Shown piece after piece: positions 1 through 5,519 of a stretch of 5,519 bases of DNA. The notes under the pieces were generated by a model. That model did no database searches, had not been told where the DNA came from, and saw nothing but the letters and a program-made list of their open reading frames with translations. Source of the stretch: Chloroflexota bacterium. Lineage in GTDB: Bacteria; Chloroflexota; UBA5177; JANWHV01. The position numbers and the translations under genes are program-made. Position 1 is the first letter of the stretch, and each line of letters opens with the position of its first letter. The stretch spans positions 1 to 5,519 of the forward strand of contig JANWHO010000012.1 of the NCBI GenBank assembly GCA_025450375.1, given 5' to 3'.

Positions 1-1419
1 GCCCTGACCCTCGATCCCACCGTGACGACCGACGAGGCATCGGGACCGGTCGAGAACCTGCTCTTTAACAGCCTGGTCAAGCTCAACGACAAAGCTCAGA
101 TCGTCCCGGATCTTGCGTCGAGCTGGAACATCTCGGCCGCCGGAACGACCTACACCTTCCACCTGCGCTCGGGAGTGATGTTCCACGACGGCACGACTAT
201 GACCTCCAGCGACGTGGCGGCGAGCCTGAGCCGCCTCCGCGATCCAAGCACCAAGTCGCCCTGGGCTTCGTTCTTTACTGATGTCGCGTCGGTCGCGACC
301 CCCAACCCAACCACGATCGTGATCAAGCTTTCTCAGCCGTATGGTCCGTTTCTGGCGGTTCTGGCCAGTTTCCTTTCTGTGAGTTCGGCCAATTTCGTGA
401 CGGCCCACAAGGGGAATCTTACCCGTGTGGAGGACGGCACCGGCCCCTATGTGCTCAAGTCCTGGGTGCCGAACACCTCCATTACCCTGGTGAAGAACTC
501 CCATTACTTTGTCGCCGGGCAGCCGCACTTCGACTCCGTGGTGTTCCAGGTGATTCCCTCGGACGCCAGCCGAGTCGCCGCGCTCCGCACCGGCCAGATC
601 CAATTCGCGGCCTTCATCGACCCCATTTACTTTCCTCAGGTGCAACAACTGAAGTCCGCCGGCCAGGCCAAGATCGTCCATGTCCTGGACATCAACTACC
701 ATATGTTTGGCTTCAACACCAAACGGAAGCCCTTTGACAACCCGCTGGTGCGCCTGGCGATCAGCTACGCCATCGACCGAGGTCAGATCCTGAAGGCGGC
801 CGGTCAGGGCCAGGGCGTAGTGAGCGGCTTGCTGACCCCCGCCCTGGCGAGTTGGGCTCTCCCAGTAAGCCAATACGCCCCCTACACACCAAACCTGGCC
901 AAGGCCCGGCAACTGCTGGCGCAAGCGGGCTACCCGCACGGGTTTAGCTTCAGCATCATGGCCTCCCATTACCTCCCTTCCGACTACACGGCGGCCGAGA
1001 TCATTCAGCAGCAACTGGCGCCCTTGGGGATCAAGGCGACGATCGCGACCACCGAATGGGGCGTCTACGTCCACGATTGGGTAATACGAAACTTCGACAG
1101 TTTCACCGGGGAAAATGGTGACTGGACCGATCCCGACCTCGCCATGTACGCGGCGCTGCACACCGGGGGATCGACCAACGCCTTCCAGTTCAGCGACCCG
1201 ACCATCGACAAATTGCTCGACCAGGCACGAGCGGCCACCAGCACCGCCGCCCGAAAGGCTCTCTACAATCAGATTCAGCTGCGGCTGGTGAACAACGGTG
1301 GCCCCATGGTCTACACCTACGCCAGCTATTGGGACTACGCCATGAGCCCCAACGTGCAGGGCTTCACCTATATTCCGCGCGCCAGCTACCAAGGGCTCAT
1401 CGGAGCCTCCTTCCAATAA
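1..1419 (+). CDS. ABC transporter solute-binding protein, family 5 (oligopeptide/dipeptide type), 5'-truncated
   Basis: Extracytoplasmic binding protein that would capture a peptide, muropeptide or similar solute and deliver it to the two permeases encoded just downstream. The reading frame is open from base 1, so the gene begins before the window. 472 residues are visible, starting ALTLDPTVTTDEASGPVENL, which is the usual post-signal-peptide beginning of the SBP_bac_5 fold. The signal peptide or lipobox and perhaps 40-80 residues are missing, judged from usual family lengths of 500-600. Family hallmarks are the stretch around visible residues 37-66 (PDLASSW, then FHLRSGVMFHDGT), DGTGPYVLKSW near 145-154, and FNTKRKPFDNPLVRLAISYA followed by IDR near 238-260. 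The late DWTDPDLAMY and FSDPTIDKLLDQAR segments also fit. The ATG at base 22 lies inside the domain and is not the real start. The ligand cannot be read from sequence, because family 5 members bind peptides, sugars, nickel, glutathione and murein peptides. Family assignment is firm; substrate is inferred from neighbours only. Confidence 0.93.
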   Translation, partial: ALTLDPTVTTDEASGPVENLLFNSLVKLNDKAQIVPDLASSWNISAAGTTYTFHLRSGVMFHDGTTMTSSDVAASLSRLRDPSTKSPWASFFTDVASVATPNPTTIVIKLSQPYGPFLAVLASFLSVSSANFVTAHKGNLTRVEDGTGPYVLKSWVPNTSITLVKNSHYFVAGQPHFDSVVFQVIPSDASRVAALRTGQIQFAAFIDPIYFPQVQQLKSAGQAKIVHVLDINYHMFGFNTKRKPFDNPLVRLAISYAIDRGQILKAAGQGQGVVSGLLTPALASWALPVSQYAPYTPNLAKARQLLAQAGYPHGFSFSIMASHYLPSDYTAAEIIQQQLAPLGIKATIATTEWGVYVHDWVIRNFDSFTGENGDWTDPDLAMYAALHTGGSTNAFQFSDPTIDKLLDQARAATSTAARKALYNQIQLRLVNNGGPMVYTYASYWDYAMSPNVQGFTYIPRASYQGLIGASFQ

Positions 1420-1427
1420 GTCGAGCC

Positions 1428-1462
1428 GCCTCGGCGGGAGCGCCGCGCGCTCCCGCCGAGGC
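1428..1462 (+). promoter_or_regulatory. Strong GC-rich hairpin between binding-protein and permease genes
   Basis: The 52-base gap between the binding-protein stop and the permease start holds a perfect inverted repeat. The arm at 1428-1443 pairs with 1447-1462, giving 16 bp around a 3-base loop (or 14 bp around 5 bases if the closing pairs are ignored). The stem is nearly all G:C. No T-run follows, as the next bases are CAGTCACGG, so it does not look like a classical intrinsic terminator. Hairpins at this place in ABC-importer operons are known to protect the upstream binding-protein mRNA or to reduce expression of the downstream membrane genes, giving more binding protein than permease. The descending arm also contains GAGG at 1458-1461, the best Shine-Dalgarno-like match for the permease start at 1472, so the fold would hide it. 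The inverted repeat is seen directly; the function is inferred. Confidence 0.75.
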
Positions 1463-1471
1463 CAGTCACGG

Positions 1472-2428
1472 ATGGCCATGCGCACCTACATCATCAGCAG
1501 GATCCTGCTGACCTTCCCCACCCTATTCGGCATATCGGTGGTCGCGTTCCTGACCATTCACCTCATTCCAGGGAATATCGTGGAGGTGATGCTGGGGACG
1601 CGATCCGATGTCACGCCTCAACAAATTGCTCAATTGAACAGTGTCTACGGGATAGACAGACCCTTGTGGGAGCAATATCTTACCTGGGCTGGGAACATTG
1701 TGCACGGTGATCTTGGCTTTTCCCTCCGCACCGGCCTCCCGGTGACCACGCTCCTCGGCTCCGCGCTCGCGGTGACCGGTGAGTTGACCCTGATCGCGGT
1801 GATTCTCGCCCTGCTGATCGCCCTGCCGCTCGGTGTCTTTAGCGCCGTGCGTGGCGGCGGGGTCGGCGATTCGGTGGGTCGCCTGGTCAGCTTATTGGCT
1901 CTCTCGATCCCCACCTTTTGGCTCGGAACCTTGCTCATCCTTTTTGTCTCCCTGTACATACCCTGGCTCTCATCCTTCACGTTCGTGCCCTTTTTTGATA
2001 ACCCCGCCAAGAATCTGCAAATCATGATTCTCCCCGCCGGTACCCTGGCCTTGGGCATGGCAGCCATTTTGATGCGAATGACTCGAGCCGCCATGTTGGA
2101 TGTCCTGGGGAAGGATTATCTGCGCACCGCACGCGCCAAGGGGCTGCGCGCCACCCGTGTCCTGATGAAACACGCGCTCCGCAATGCGTTCTTGCCGGTA
2201 CTCACGATCATCGGGCTACAGGTCGGCTACCTGGTGGGGGGCGCCGTGGTGGTGGAGAACGTCTTTACCCTTCCGGGGGTGGGCCGTCTGGTGGTACAGG
2301 GAATCGAACAGCGTGACTATCCGCTCGTGCAAAGCATCGTGTTCGTCGTCGCGGCCCTGGTGATCCTTATCAACCTCTTAGTGGACCTGTGCTATGCGTG
2401 GATTGATCCAAGAATCCGTTATTCCTGA
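1472..2428 (+). CDS. ABC transporter permease, DppB/OppB type
   Basis: Inner-membrane subunit that forms half of the translocation channel of a peptide-type ABC importer, pairing with the DppC/OppC-type protein encoded next. It has 318 residues, normal for the family (about 305-340). About six hydrophobic segments lie near residues 8-30, 98-123, 136-162, 183-204, 242-262 and 285-310. Family signatures are HLIPGN at 30-35, HGDLGFSLRTGLPV at 78-91, the EAA loop YLRTARAKGL at 216-225 that docks on the ATPase, VENVFTLPGVGRLV at 261-274, and the terminal DPRIRYS. Two ATGs are possible. The one at 1472 has GAGG ten bases upstream, within the hairpin. The one at 1478 gives MRTYIISRIL, which matches the usual family N-terminus equally well. 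The end overlaps the next permease by 35 bases, implying translational coupling. The dpp, opp and gsi systems cannot be told apart from this subunit. Confidence 0.95.
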   Translation: MAMRTYIISRILLTFPTLFGISVVAFLTIHLIPGNIVEVMLGTRSDVTPQQIAQLNSVYGIDRPLWEQYLTWAGNIVHGDLGFSLRTGLPVTTLLGSALAVTGELTLIAVILALLIALPLGVFSAVRGGGVGDSVGRLVSLLALSIPTFWLGTLLILFVSLYIPWLSSFTFVPFFDNPAKNLQIMILPAGTLALGMAAILMRMTRAAMLDVLGKDYLRTARAKGLRATRVLMKHALRNAFLPVLTIIGLQVGYLVGGAVVVENVFTLPGVGRLVVQGIEQRDYPLVQSIVFVVAALVILINLLVDLCYAWIDPRIRYS

Positions 2429-3308
2429 CGAGCGTTTGCCGCTCGACGGCCTGGCGGATCGAAGCCGACGGGGCCCGTGGCGCGCGTTGTCGTGGCTGCG
2501 CGCCAACCTACTGACCGGTTTTGGCGGCGTCCTTCTCCTGGTGTTCTTTGGCGCCGGGATCTTGGGTCCCTGGCTGGAGACTCATCAGCCGGATACCCTG
2601 TATCCGCTGTCCGTCCTGCAGGCGCCGGGCGGTGCCTTCCCGTTCGGGACCGACGACCTGGGGCGTGACCTGCTCAGCCGCATCTTCTCGGGCATCCGGG
2701 TGAGCCTGAGCATTGGGTTAGGTGCCATTGCCGTGTCGTTGGCTGCCGGCGCCGGCCTCGGCGCCCTGGCGGGGTACTTCGGCGGCTGGTTTGATGCCCT
2801 CGTGATGCGGGTGATGGATGTAATCGTGGCCTTTCCCGCCATACTGCTGGCCATCGCGCTCATGACCATGCTCGGGGGCAGCCTGGTCAACGTCGCCCTG
2901 GCCATCGCGATTATCTATGTGCCGATTTTCGCGCGGATCATGCGGGCCTCAGTGCTGACGGTGCGCCGCGAACAGTACGTCGAGGCAGCGGAGTCGTTGG
3001 GGGCCGGGCACGCCCGCATCCTGGTCCGGCATGTGATCCCGAACAGCGCCTCGCCGATCCTGGTCCAGATTTCCCTGGCCATTTCGGACGCCATTTTGAT
3101 TGAAGCGGCACTCAGCTATCTTGGCCTGGGAGTGAATCCCCCGACCCCGTCCCTGGGCGGCCTGCTGATCGAGGGTCAGGGCTTCATGACCACGCAGCCC
3201 TGGATGGTGATCTATCCCGGATTGGCCCTGACTCTGGGGGTGTTTGGCTTCAACCTGGTTGGTGACTCCCTCCGGGATGTGCTCGATCCCCGCCAGCGGC
3301 GCCGGTAA
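2394..3308 (+). CDS. ABC transporter permease, DppC/OppC type
   Basis: Second membrane subunit of the importer, partner of the DppB-type protein. It has 304 residues from the ATG at 2394. A polar N-terminus is followed by the first membrane segment near 39-61, then the family block FPFGTDDLGRDLLSRI (82-97). Further hydrophobic segments lie near 103-127, 137-161, 164-184, 222-240 and 271-292. The EAA loop is YVEAAESLGAGHARI (195-209), ending in the typical RHVIPNS. LSYLGLGVNPPTPSLG (240-255) and FNLVGDSLRDVLDPR (286-300) are classic C-terminal signatures. The start is uncertain: ATG 2394 overlaps the upstream gene by 35 bases and has no clear ribosome site, while in-frame TTG codons at 2403 and 2436 would give slightly shorter proteins still containing every domain. 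No ATPase gene follows, unlike the common dppBCDF order, so the nucleotide-binding subunits must be encoded upstream of the window or elsewhere. Confidence 0.94.
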   Translation: MRGLIQESVIPDERLPLDGLADRSRRGPWRALSWLRANLLTGFGGVLLLVFFGAGILGPWLETHQPDTLYPLSVLQAPGGAFPFGTDDLGRDLLSRIFSGIRVSLSIGLGAIAVSLAAGAGLGALAGYFGGWFDALVMRVMDVIVAFPAILLAIALMTMLGGSLVNVALAIAIIYVPIFARIMRASVLTVRREQYVEAAESLGAGHARILVRHVIPNSASPILVQISLAISDAILIEAALSYLGLGVNPPTPSLGGLLIEGQGFMTTQPWMVIYPGLALTLGVFGFNLVGDSLRDVLDPRQRRR

Positions 3309-3311
3309 GCC

Positions 3312-3815
3312 GTGTTGCATCCTCCGGTCCACATCGCGCCGCTTTCGGAAAATGATGTTCCCGTGCTTGCACGGATGATGAGCCAGAGCCTTCCCTGGAC
3401 GAGGTACCAGATCTCCGAGGGCGCAGCGCACCGGCTATGGTGGGACGCGTTCGCCACGGCGGCCACCGTGGTGGTCGCTCGGGTGGGTGGCCAGACCGTG
3501 GGGTTTGCCTGGTATGTCGAGCGGGGGGGCTTCGGCCTGGGTGGCTATCTGAAGCTCATAGGGGTGGATGCCACGACGCGTGGCCAGGGCGTCGGAGGAG
3601 CGCTCCTTGAACACGTTGAGTGGTTAACCGTGCAGCAGGGGCAGCGCGACCTCTTTTTGCTGGTGTCGGACTTCAACACCGCCGCGCAAAGGTTCTACGA
3701 GGCTCGCGGCTATACAAGAGTAGGGGAGATTCCGGATTTCGTGGCACCGGGAATCAGCGAACTGATTTGCCGGAAACGTCTGGTGATTACCGGATCCGAT
3801 AGAGAAGAGGAATGA
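3312..3815 (+). CDS. GNAT-family N-acetyltransferase
   Basis: Probable cytoplasmic acetyl-CoA-dependent N-acetyltransferase of 167 residues, a usual single-domain GNAT size. The fold can be followed: strand 1 and helix 1 (VHIAPLSENDVPVLARMM, 6-23), central strands with VVVARVGGQTVGFAWYV (53-69), then motif A with LIGVDATTRGQGVGGALLE (82-100), where R90-G-Q-G-V-G-G is the pyrophosphate-binding loop. The C-terminal NTAAQRFYEARGYTRVGE (122-139) is the typical motif B region. The start is taken as GTG 3312 (TTG 3315 is an alternative) because later ATGs, first at 3375, would delete strand 1. It lies only three bases after the permease stop and lacks a good ribosome site, so it probably depends on coupled translation. 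The stop overlaps the anmK start as ATGA. The acceptor substrate cannot be read from sequence. From context an amino sugar, a peptide amine or a muropeptide fragment is possible. Confidence 0.9.
   Translation: MLHPPVHIAPLSENDVPVLARMMSQSLPWTRYQISEGAAHRLWWDAFATAATVVVARVGGQTVGFAWYVERGGFGLGGYLKLIGVDATTRGQGVGGALLEHVEWLTVQQGQRDLFLLVSDFNTAAQRFYEARGYTRVGEIPDFVAPGISELICRKRLVITGSDREEE
3802..3810 (+). promoter_or_regulatory. Ribosome binding site of anmK
   Basis: Purine run GAGAAGAGG at the end of the GNAT gene, just ahead of two consecutive ATGs in one frame (3812 and 3815). The AGAGG part lies only one base from the first ATG and four from the second, while GAGAAG sits four bases from the first. It therefore does not decide between the two starts, which differ by a single methionine. 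Confidence 0.6.
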
Positions 3816-5002
3816 TGATACGCGCCGTGGGATTGATTTCCGGCACCTCAATGGACGGTATCGATGCCGCCGCCGTGGAGATGAGCGAAGGGTCTCCGCT
3901 TCAGGTAGACTTGCGCGCGTCCTTGAGCCGCCCGTATCCGCCGGAGATCCGCGAATGCCTGGCGACCCTGTGCCGGCCTGGCGCCGGCCTGGCTCTGGAC
4001 GCCTGCCGCGCCACCATGGTCTTGGGGGAATTGTTCGCTGAGGCGGCCCTCGCGGTGATCAAGCAAGCCGGTTGGAACCCCGATCAGGTACATCTGATCG
4101 GCTCGCACGGCCAAACCACGGTCAGCGATTTCGGTGAATCCTCCATGCTGGCGGGCTATCGCGCCTTCTCGACCCTGCAACTCGGCCACCCGGCGGTGAT
4201 CGCCGAACGGACCGGGATCACGGTGGTGGCGGACTTCCGAGCTCGTGATATCGCCGCCGGTGGCCGCGGGGCTCCGCTGGCCCCGATGCTCGACTACCTG
4301 CTCTATGGAGTACCAGGAAAGGCGCGTGTACTGCTCAACCTGGGCGGAATCGCCAACGTGACCTTCCTGCCGGCCTCGGGCGATCCAACCGCGGTGATTG
4401 GCTTCGACACCGGGCCCGCCAACATGCCGCTCGATCTCCTGGTCCGTCGGTGGAGCGGCGGTCGCGATGCCTACGACCGCGATGGCGCTCTCGCCGCCAG
4501 CGGCAGGGTGATCGAAGGGTTGCTGGCCCGGCTGCGGCAGCATCCATTCACCCTTCAGCCGCCGCCCAAGGCGACAGGCAGCGAGGACTTTGGCGAGGCG
4601 TTCATCGACCAGATCCAGGCCTGGGCGCCAGACGCATCCCCCGCGGATGTCCTCGCTACCCTGACGCAGTTCACCGCCGACACGGTCGATGAAGCGATTA
4701 CCAGGTGGTTTCCGGGGTCCGACCCGTTGGTGGACGTGGTGGCAAGCGGCGGGGGAACCCACAATCCGGCCTTGATGGCCCGGCTCCGTGCCGCCCTGGC
4801 CCCCACACCGCTGCGCACATTGGACGAGGTTGGCGGTAACGTGGATGCCAAGGAGGCTATCCTCTTCGCTGTTCTCGGCTACCTTACGTTGCATGGTCAC
4901 GCGGGGAGCCTACCCTCGGTCACCGGCGCCGTGCGTCCAGTGCCCCTGGGCAGCATCACCCCAGGCCGATTGGGACTGGCCTGGCCGGGTCTTGGCGCGT
5001 GA
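3812..5002 (+). CDS. anmK: Anhydro-N-acetylmuramic acid kinase AnmK
   Basis: Cytoplasmic sugar kinase that uses ATP and water to open 1,6-anhydro-N-acetylmuramic acid and phosphorylate it to MurNAc-6-phosphate, a step of peptidoglycan recycling. Its 396 residues compare with about 370 in the E. coli enzyme, with the full domain present. Signatures in order are: GLISGTSMDGIDAA (7-20), the N-terminal phosphate-binding loop; GSHGQT (97-102); GITVVADFRARDIAAGGRGA (135-154); LLNLGGIANVT (174-184); GFDTGPANMPLD (197-208), whose D199 corresponds to the presumed catalytic aspartate; YDRDGALAASGRVI (221-234); PPKATGSEDFGEAF (251-264); ASGGGTHNPALMARL (311-325); DAKEAILFAVLGYL (345-358); and LPSVTGA with LGSITPG near the C-terminus. 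No key motif is missing. It starts within the ATGA overlap with the GNAT gene, and a serine hydrolase gene follows after 19 bases. The usual next enzyme, MurQ, is not in view. Product assignment is firm; pathway use in this organism is inferred. Confidence 0.97.
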   Translation: MMIRAVGLISGTSMDGIDAAAVEMSEGSPLQVDLRASLSRPYPPEIRECLATLCRPGAGLALDACRATMVLGELFAEAALAVIKQAGWNPDQVHLIGSHGQTTVSDFGESSMLAGYRAFSTLQLGHPAVIAERTGITVVADFRARDIAAGGRGAPLAPMLDYLLYGVPGKARVLLNLGGIANVTFLPASGDPTAVIGFDTGPANMPLDLLVRRWSGGRDAYDRDGALAASGRVIEGLLARLRQHPFTLQPPPKATGSEDFGEAFIDQIQAWAPDASPADVLATLTQFTADTVDEAITRWFPGSDPLVDVVASGGGTHNPALMARLRAALAPTPLRTLDEVGGNVDAKEAILFAVLGYLTLHGHAGSLPSVTGAVRPVPLGSITPGRLGLAWPGLGA

Positions 5003-5012
5003 AAGGAAGGGG
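5003..5012 (+). promoter_or_regulatory. Ribosome binding site of the serine hydrolase gene
   Basis: Purine-rich AAGGAAGGGG fills the first half of the 19-base gap after the anmK stop and ends nine bases before ATG 5022. It is the clearest Shine-Dalgarno sequence in the window and fixes the hydrolase start at 5022. It also suggests that this gene is translated independently rather than only by coupling. Confidence 0.75.
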
Positions 5013-5021
5013 TCGAACGCA

Positions 5022-5519
5022 ATGACGGTTCACGCGGAAGGCAAAAAGGCGGTGGCGCCCGACACTGGGCTTCCGACTCGGAGCCCGGATGCCCTGGGCT
5101 TCGATCCGGCTCGCCTCCGGAGGGCCATGGCGGTGGTCGAGGAAGGCTGCCGCGATGGCGCCTATCCCGGCGGCGCCGCCCTGGTGTGTCGCCGTGGCGC
5201 GGTCGCCGGTTGGCTGGTGGTTGGAGCCGCCGAGTTGGAACCGACTCCACGACCGATGGCCGCCGATACTCTGTTTGACCTCGCGTCGGTAACCAAGGTG
5301 GTGGCGGGGACGAGCGCCGCACTGTTCCTTCTGGACACCGGCGCGGTCTGCCTGGACGACCCACTGGCCCGGTTCCTCCCGGCCTTTGCTACTTCGGACA
5401 AGCGCGACATCACCATCCGCCAGGTGCTCACCCACAGTAGCGGCCTGCCGCCCTGGATCCCCTGTTATTGCACAGCGGCCACTCTCGACCAGACCGTGTC
5501 GGCGATTGCCCAGTCGGAA
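5022..5519 (+). CDS. Serine hydrolase, beta-lactamase/class C (peptidase S12) family, 3'-truncated
   Basis: N-terminal 166 residues of a serine hydrolase of the beta-lactamase (PF00144) family; the frame is open to the last base. The stretch FDPARLRRAMAVVEEGCRDG (28-47), followed by AYPGGAALVCRRG (48-60), is the usual start of the domain. Then comes TLFDLASVTKVVAG (83-96), in which S89-V-T-K92 is the SxxK nucleophile motif, and DDPLARFLPAF with TIRQVLTHSSGLPPW (131-145). The second motif (Y-x-N) and the rest of the fold lie beyond the edge. No signal peptide is visible: the first 25 residues are polar with no hydrophobic core, so the protein is likely cytoplasmic. Members range from beta-lactamases and DD-peptidases to esterases and amidases. 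Beside anmK and a peptide-type importer it resembles the YbbE/AmiE gene of the Bacillus subtilis MurNAc-salvage cluster, but that is a contextual inference. Confidence 0.9.
   Translation, partial: MTVHAEGKKAVAPDTGLPTRSPDALGFDPARLRRAMAVVEEGCRDGAYPGGAALVCRRGAVAGWLVVGAAELEPTPRPMAADTLFDLASVTKVVAGTSAALFLLDTGAVCLDDPLARFLPAFATSDKRDITIRQVLTHSSGLPPWIPCYCTAATLDQTVSAIAQSE

Noticed and set aside
22..24. ATG at 22 as the start of the binding protein.
   Set aside because: The frame is open to base 1 and the residues before it (ALTLDPTV) belong to the conserved domain. A start here would also leave no export signal.
1428..1462. Reading the hairpin as an intrinsic (Rho-independent) terminator.
   Set aside because: No T-run follows the stem, and the permeases downstream are the natural partners of the binding protein, so at most partial termination is expected.
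2949..3466. Minus-strand open frames across the permease-GNAT junction.
   Set aside because: Both plus-strand genes there have clear family motifs. The antisense frames have low-complexity composition and no start signals.
3972..3993. Two perfect tandem copies of the 11-base unit GCCGGCCTGGC inside anmK.
   Set aside because: The unit length is not a multiple of three, yet the reading frame and family motifs are intact on both sides. It is best explained by GC-rich codons for Arg-Pro-Gly-Ala-Gly-Leu rather than by a duplication.
3848..4900. Long minus-strand open frame (350 codons) opposite anmK.
   Set aside because: It is a shadow of anmK in high-GC DNA. The translation shows no recognisable domain and the plus strand carries an unmistakable AnmK.
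4897..5435. Minus-strand open frames opposite the end of anmK and the hydrolase.
   Set aside because: They are rich in Arg, Pro and Gly with no domain features, and they overlap a well-supported plus-strand hydrolase with a good ribosome site.

Overview
The window is a gene-dense, high-GC bacterial segment (roughly 60% or more G+C by eye). It carries six same-strand genes and no intergenic gap longer than about 50 bases. Codon choice looks even across the genes, and there is no IS element, tRNA, rRNA or CRISPR array. The organism cannot be named from this sequence. The gene combination resembles cell-wall-sugar salvage clusters known from Bacillus and related monoderm bacteria, so a high-GC Firmicutes-like or Chloroflexota-like host is a reasonable guess, but only that.

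Layout, all on the + strand: (1) a family 5 (oligopeptide/dipeptide-type) solute-binding protein whose 5' end is cut off by the window edge, 1-1419; (2) a strong 16-bp GC-rich hairpin at 1428-1462 in the gap after it; (3) a DppB/OppB-type permease, 1472-2428; (4) a DppC/OppC-type permease, 2394-3308, overlapping the previous gene; (5) a GNAT N-acetyltransferase, 3312-3815, which starts 3 bases after the permease stop; (6) anmK, anhydro-N-acetylmuramic acid kinase, 3812-5002, joined to the GNAT gene by an ATGA overlap; (7) the N-terminal part of a beta-lactamase-family serine hydrolase from 5022, cut off by the right edge. The tight spacing and overlaps indicate one transcription unit from at least the first permease to the hydrolase, probably including the binding-protein gene. 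No promoter or intrinsic terminator was recognised.

Working model (inference): the binding protein and two permeases import a muropeptide or cell-wall peptide. The cytoplasmic serine hydrolase may trim the peptide or ester part, and AnmK turns 1,6-anhydro-MurNAc into MurNAc-6-phosphate. The GNAT enzyme may acetylate an amino sugar or peptide product. The ATPase subunits of the transporter and the next enzyme in the pathway (MurQ etherase) are not in view. The most interesting point is this pairing of a peptide-type ABC importer with an anhydro-sugar kinase in one operon.
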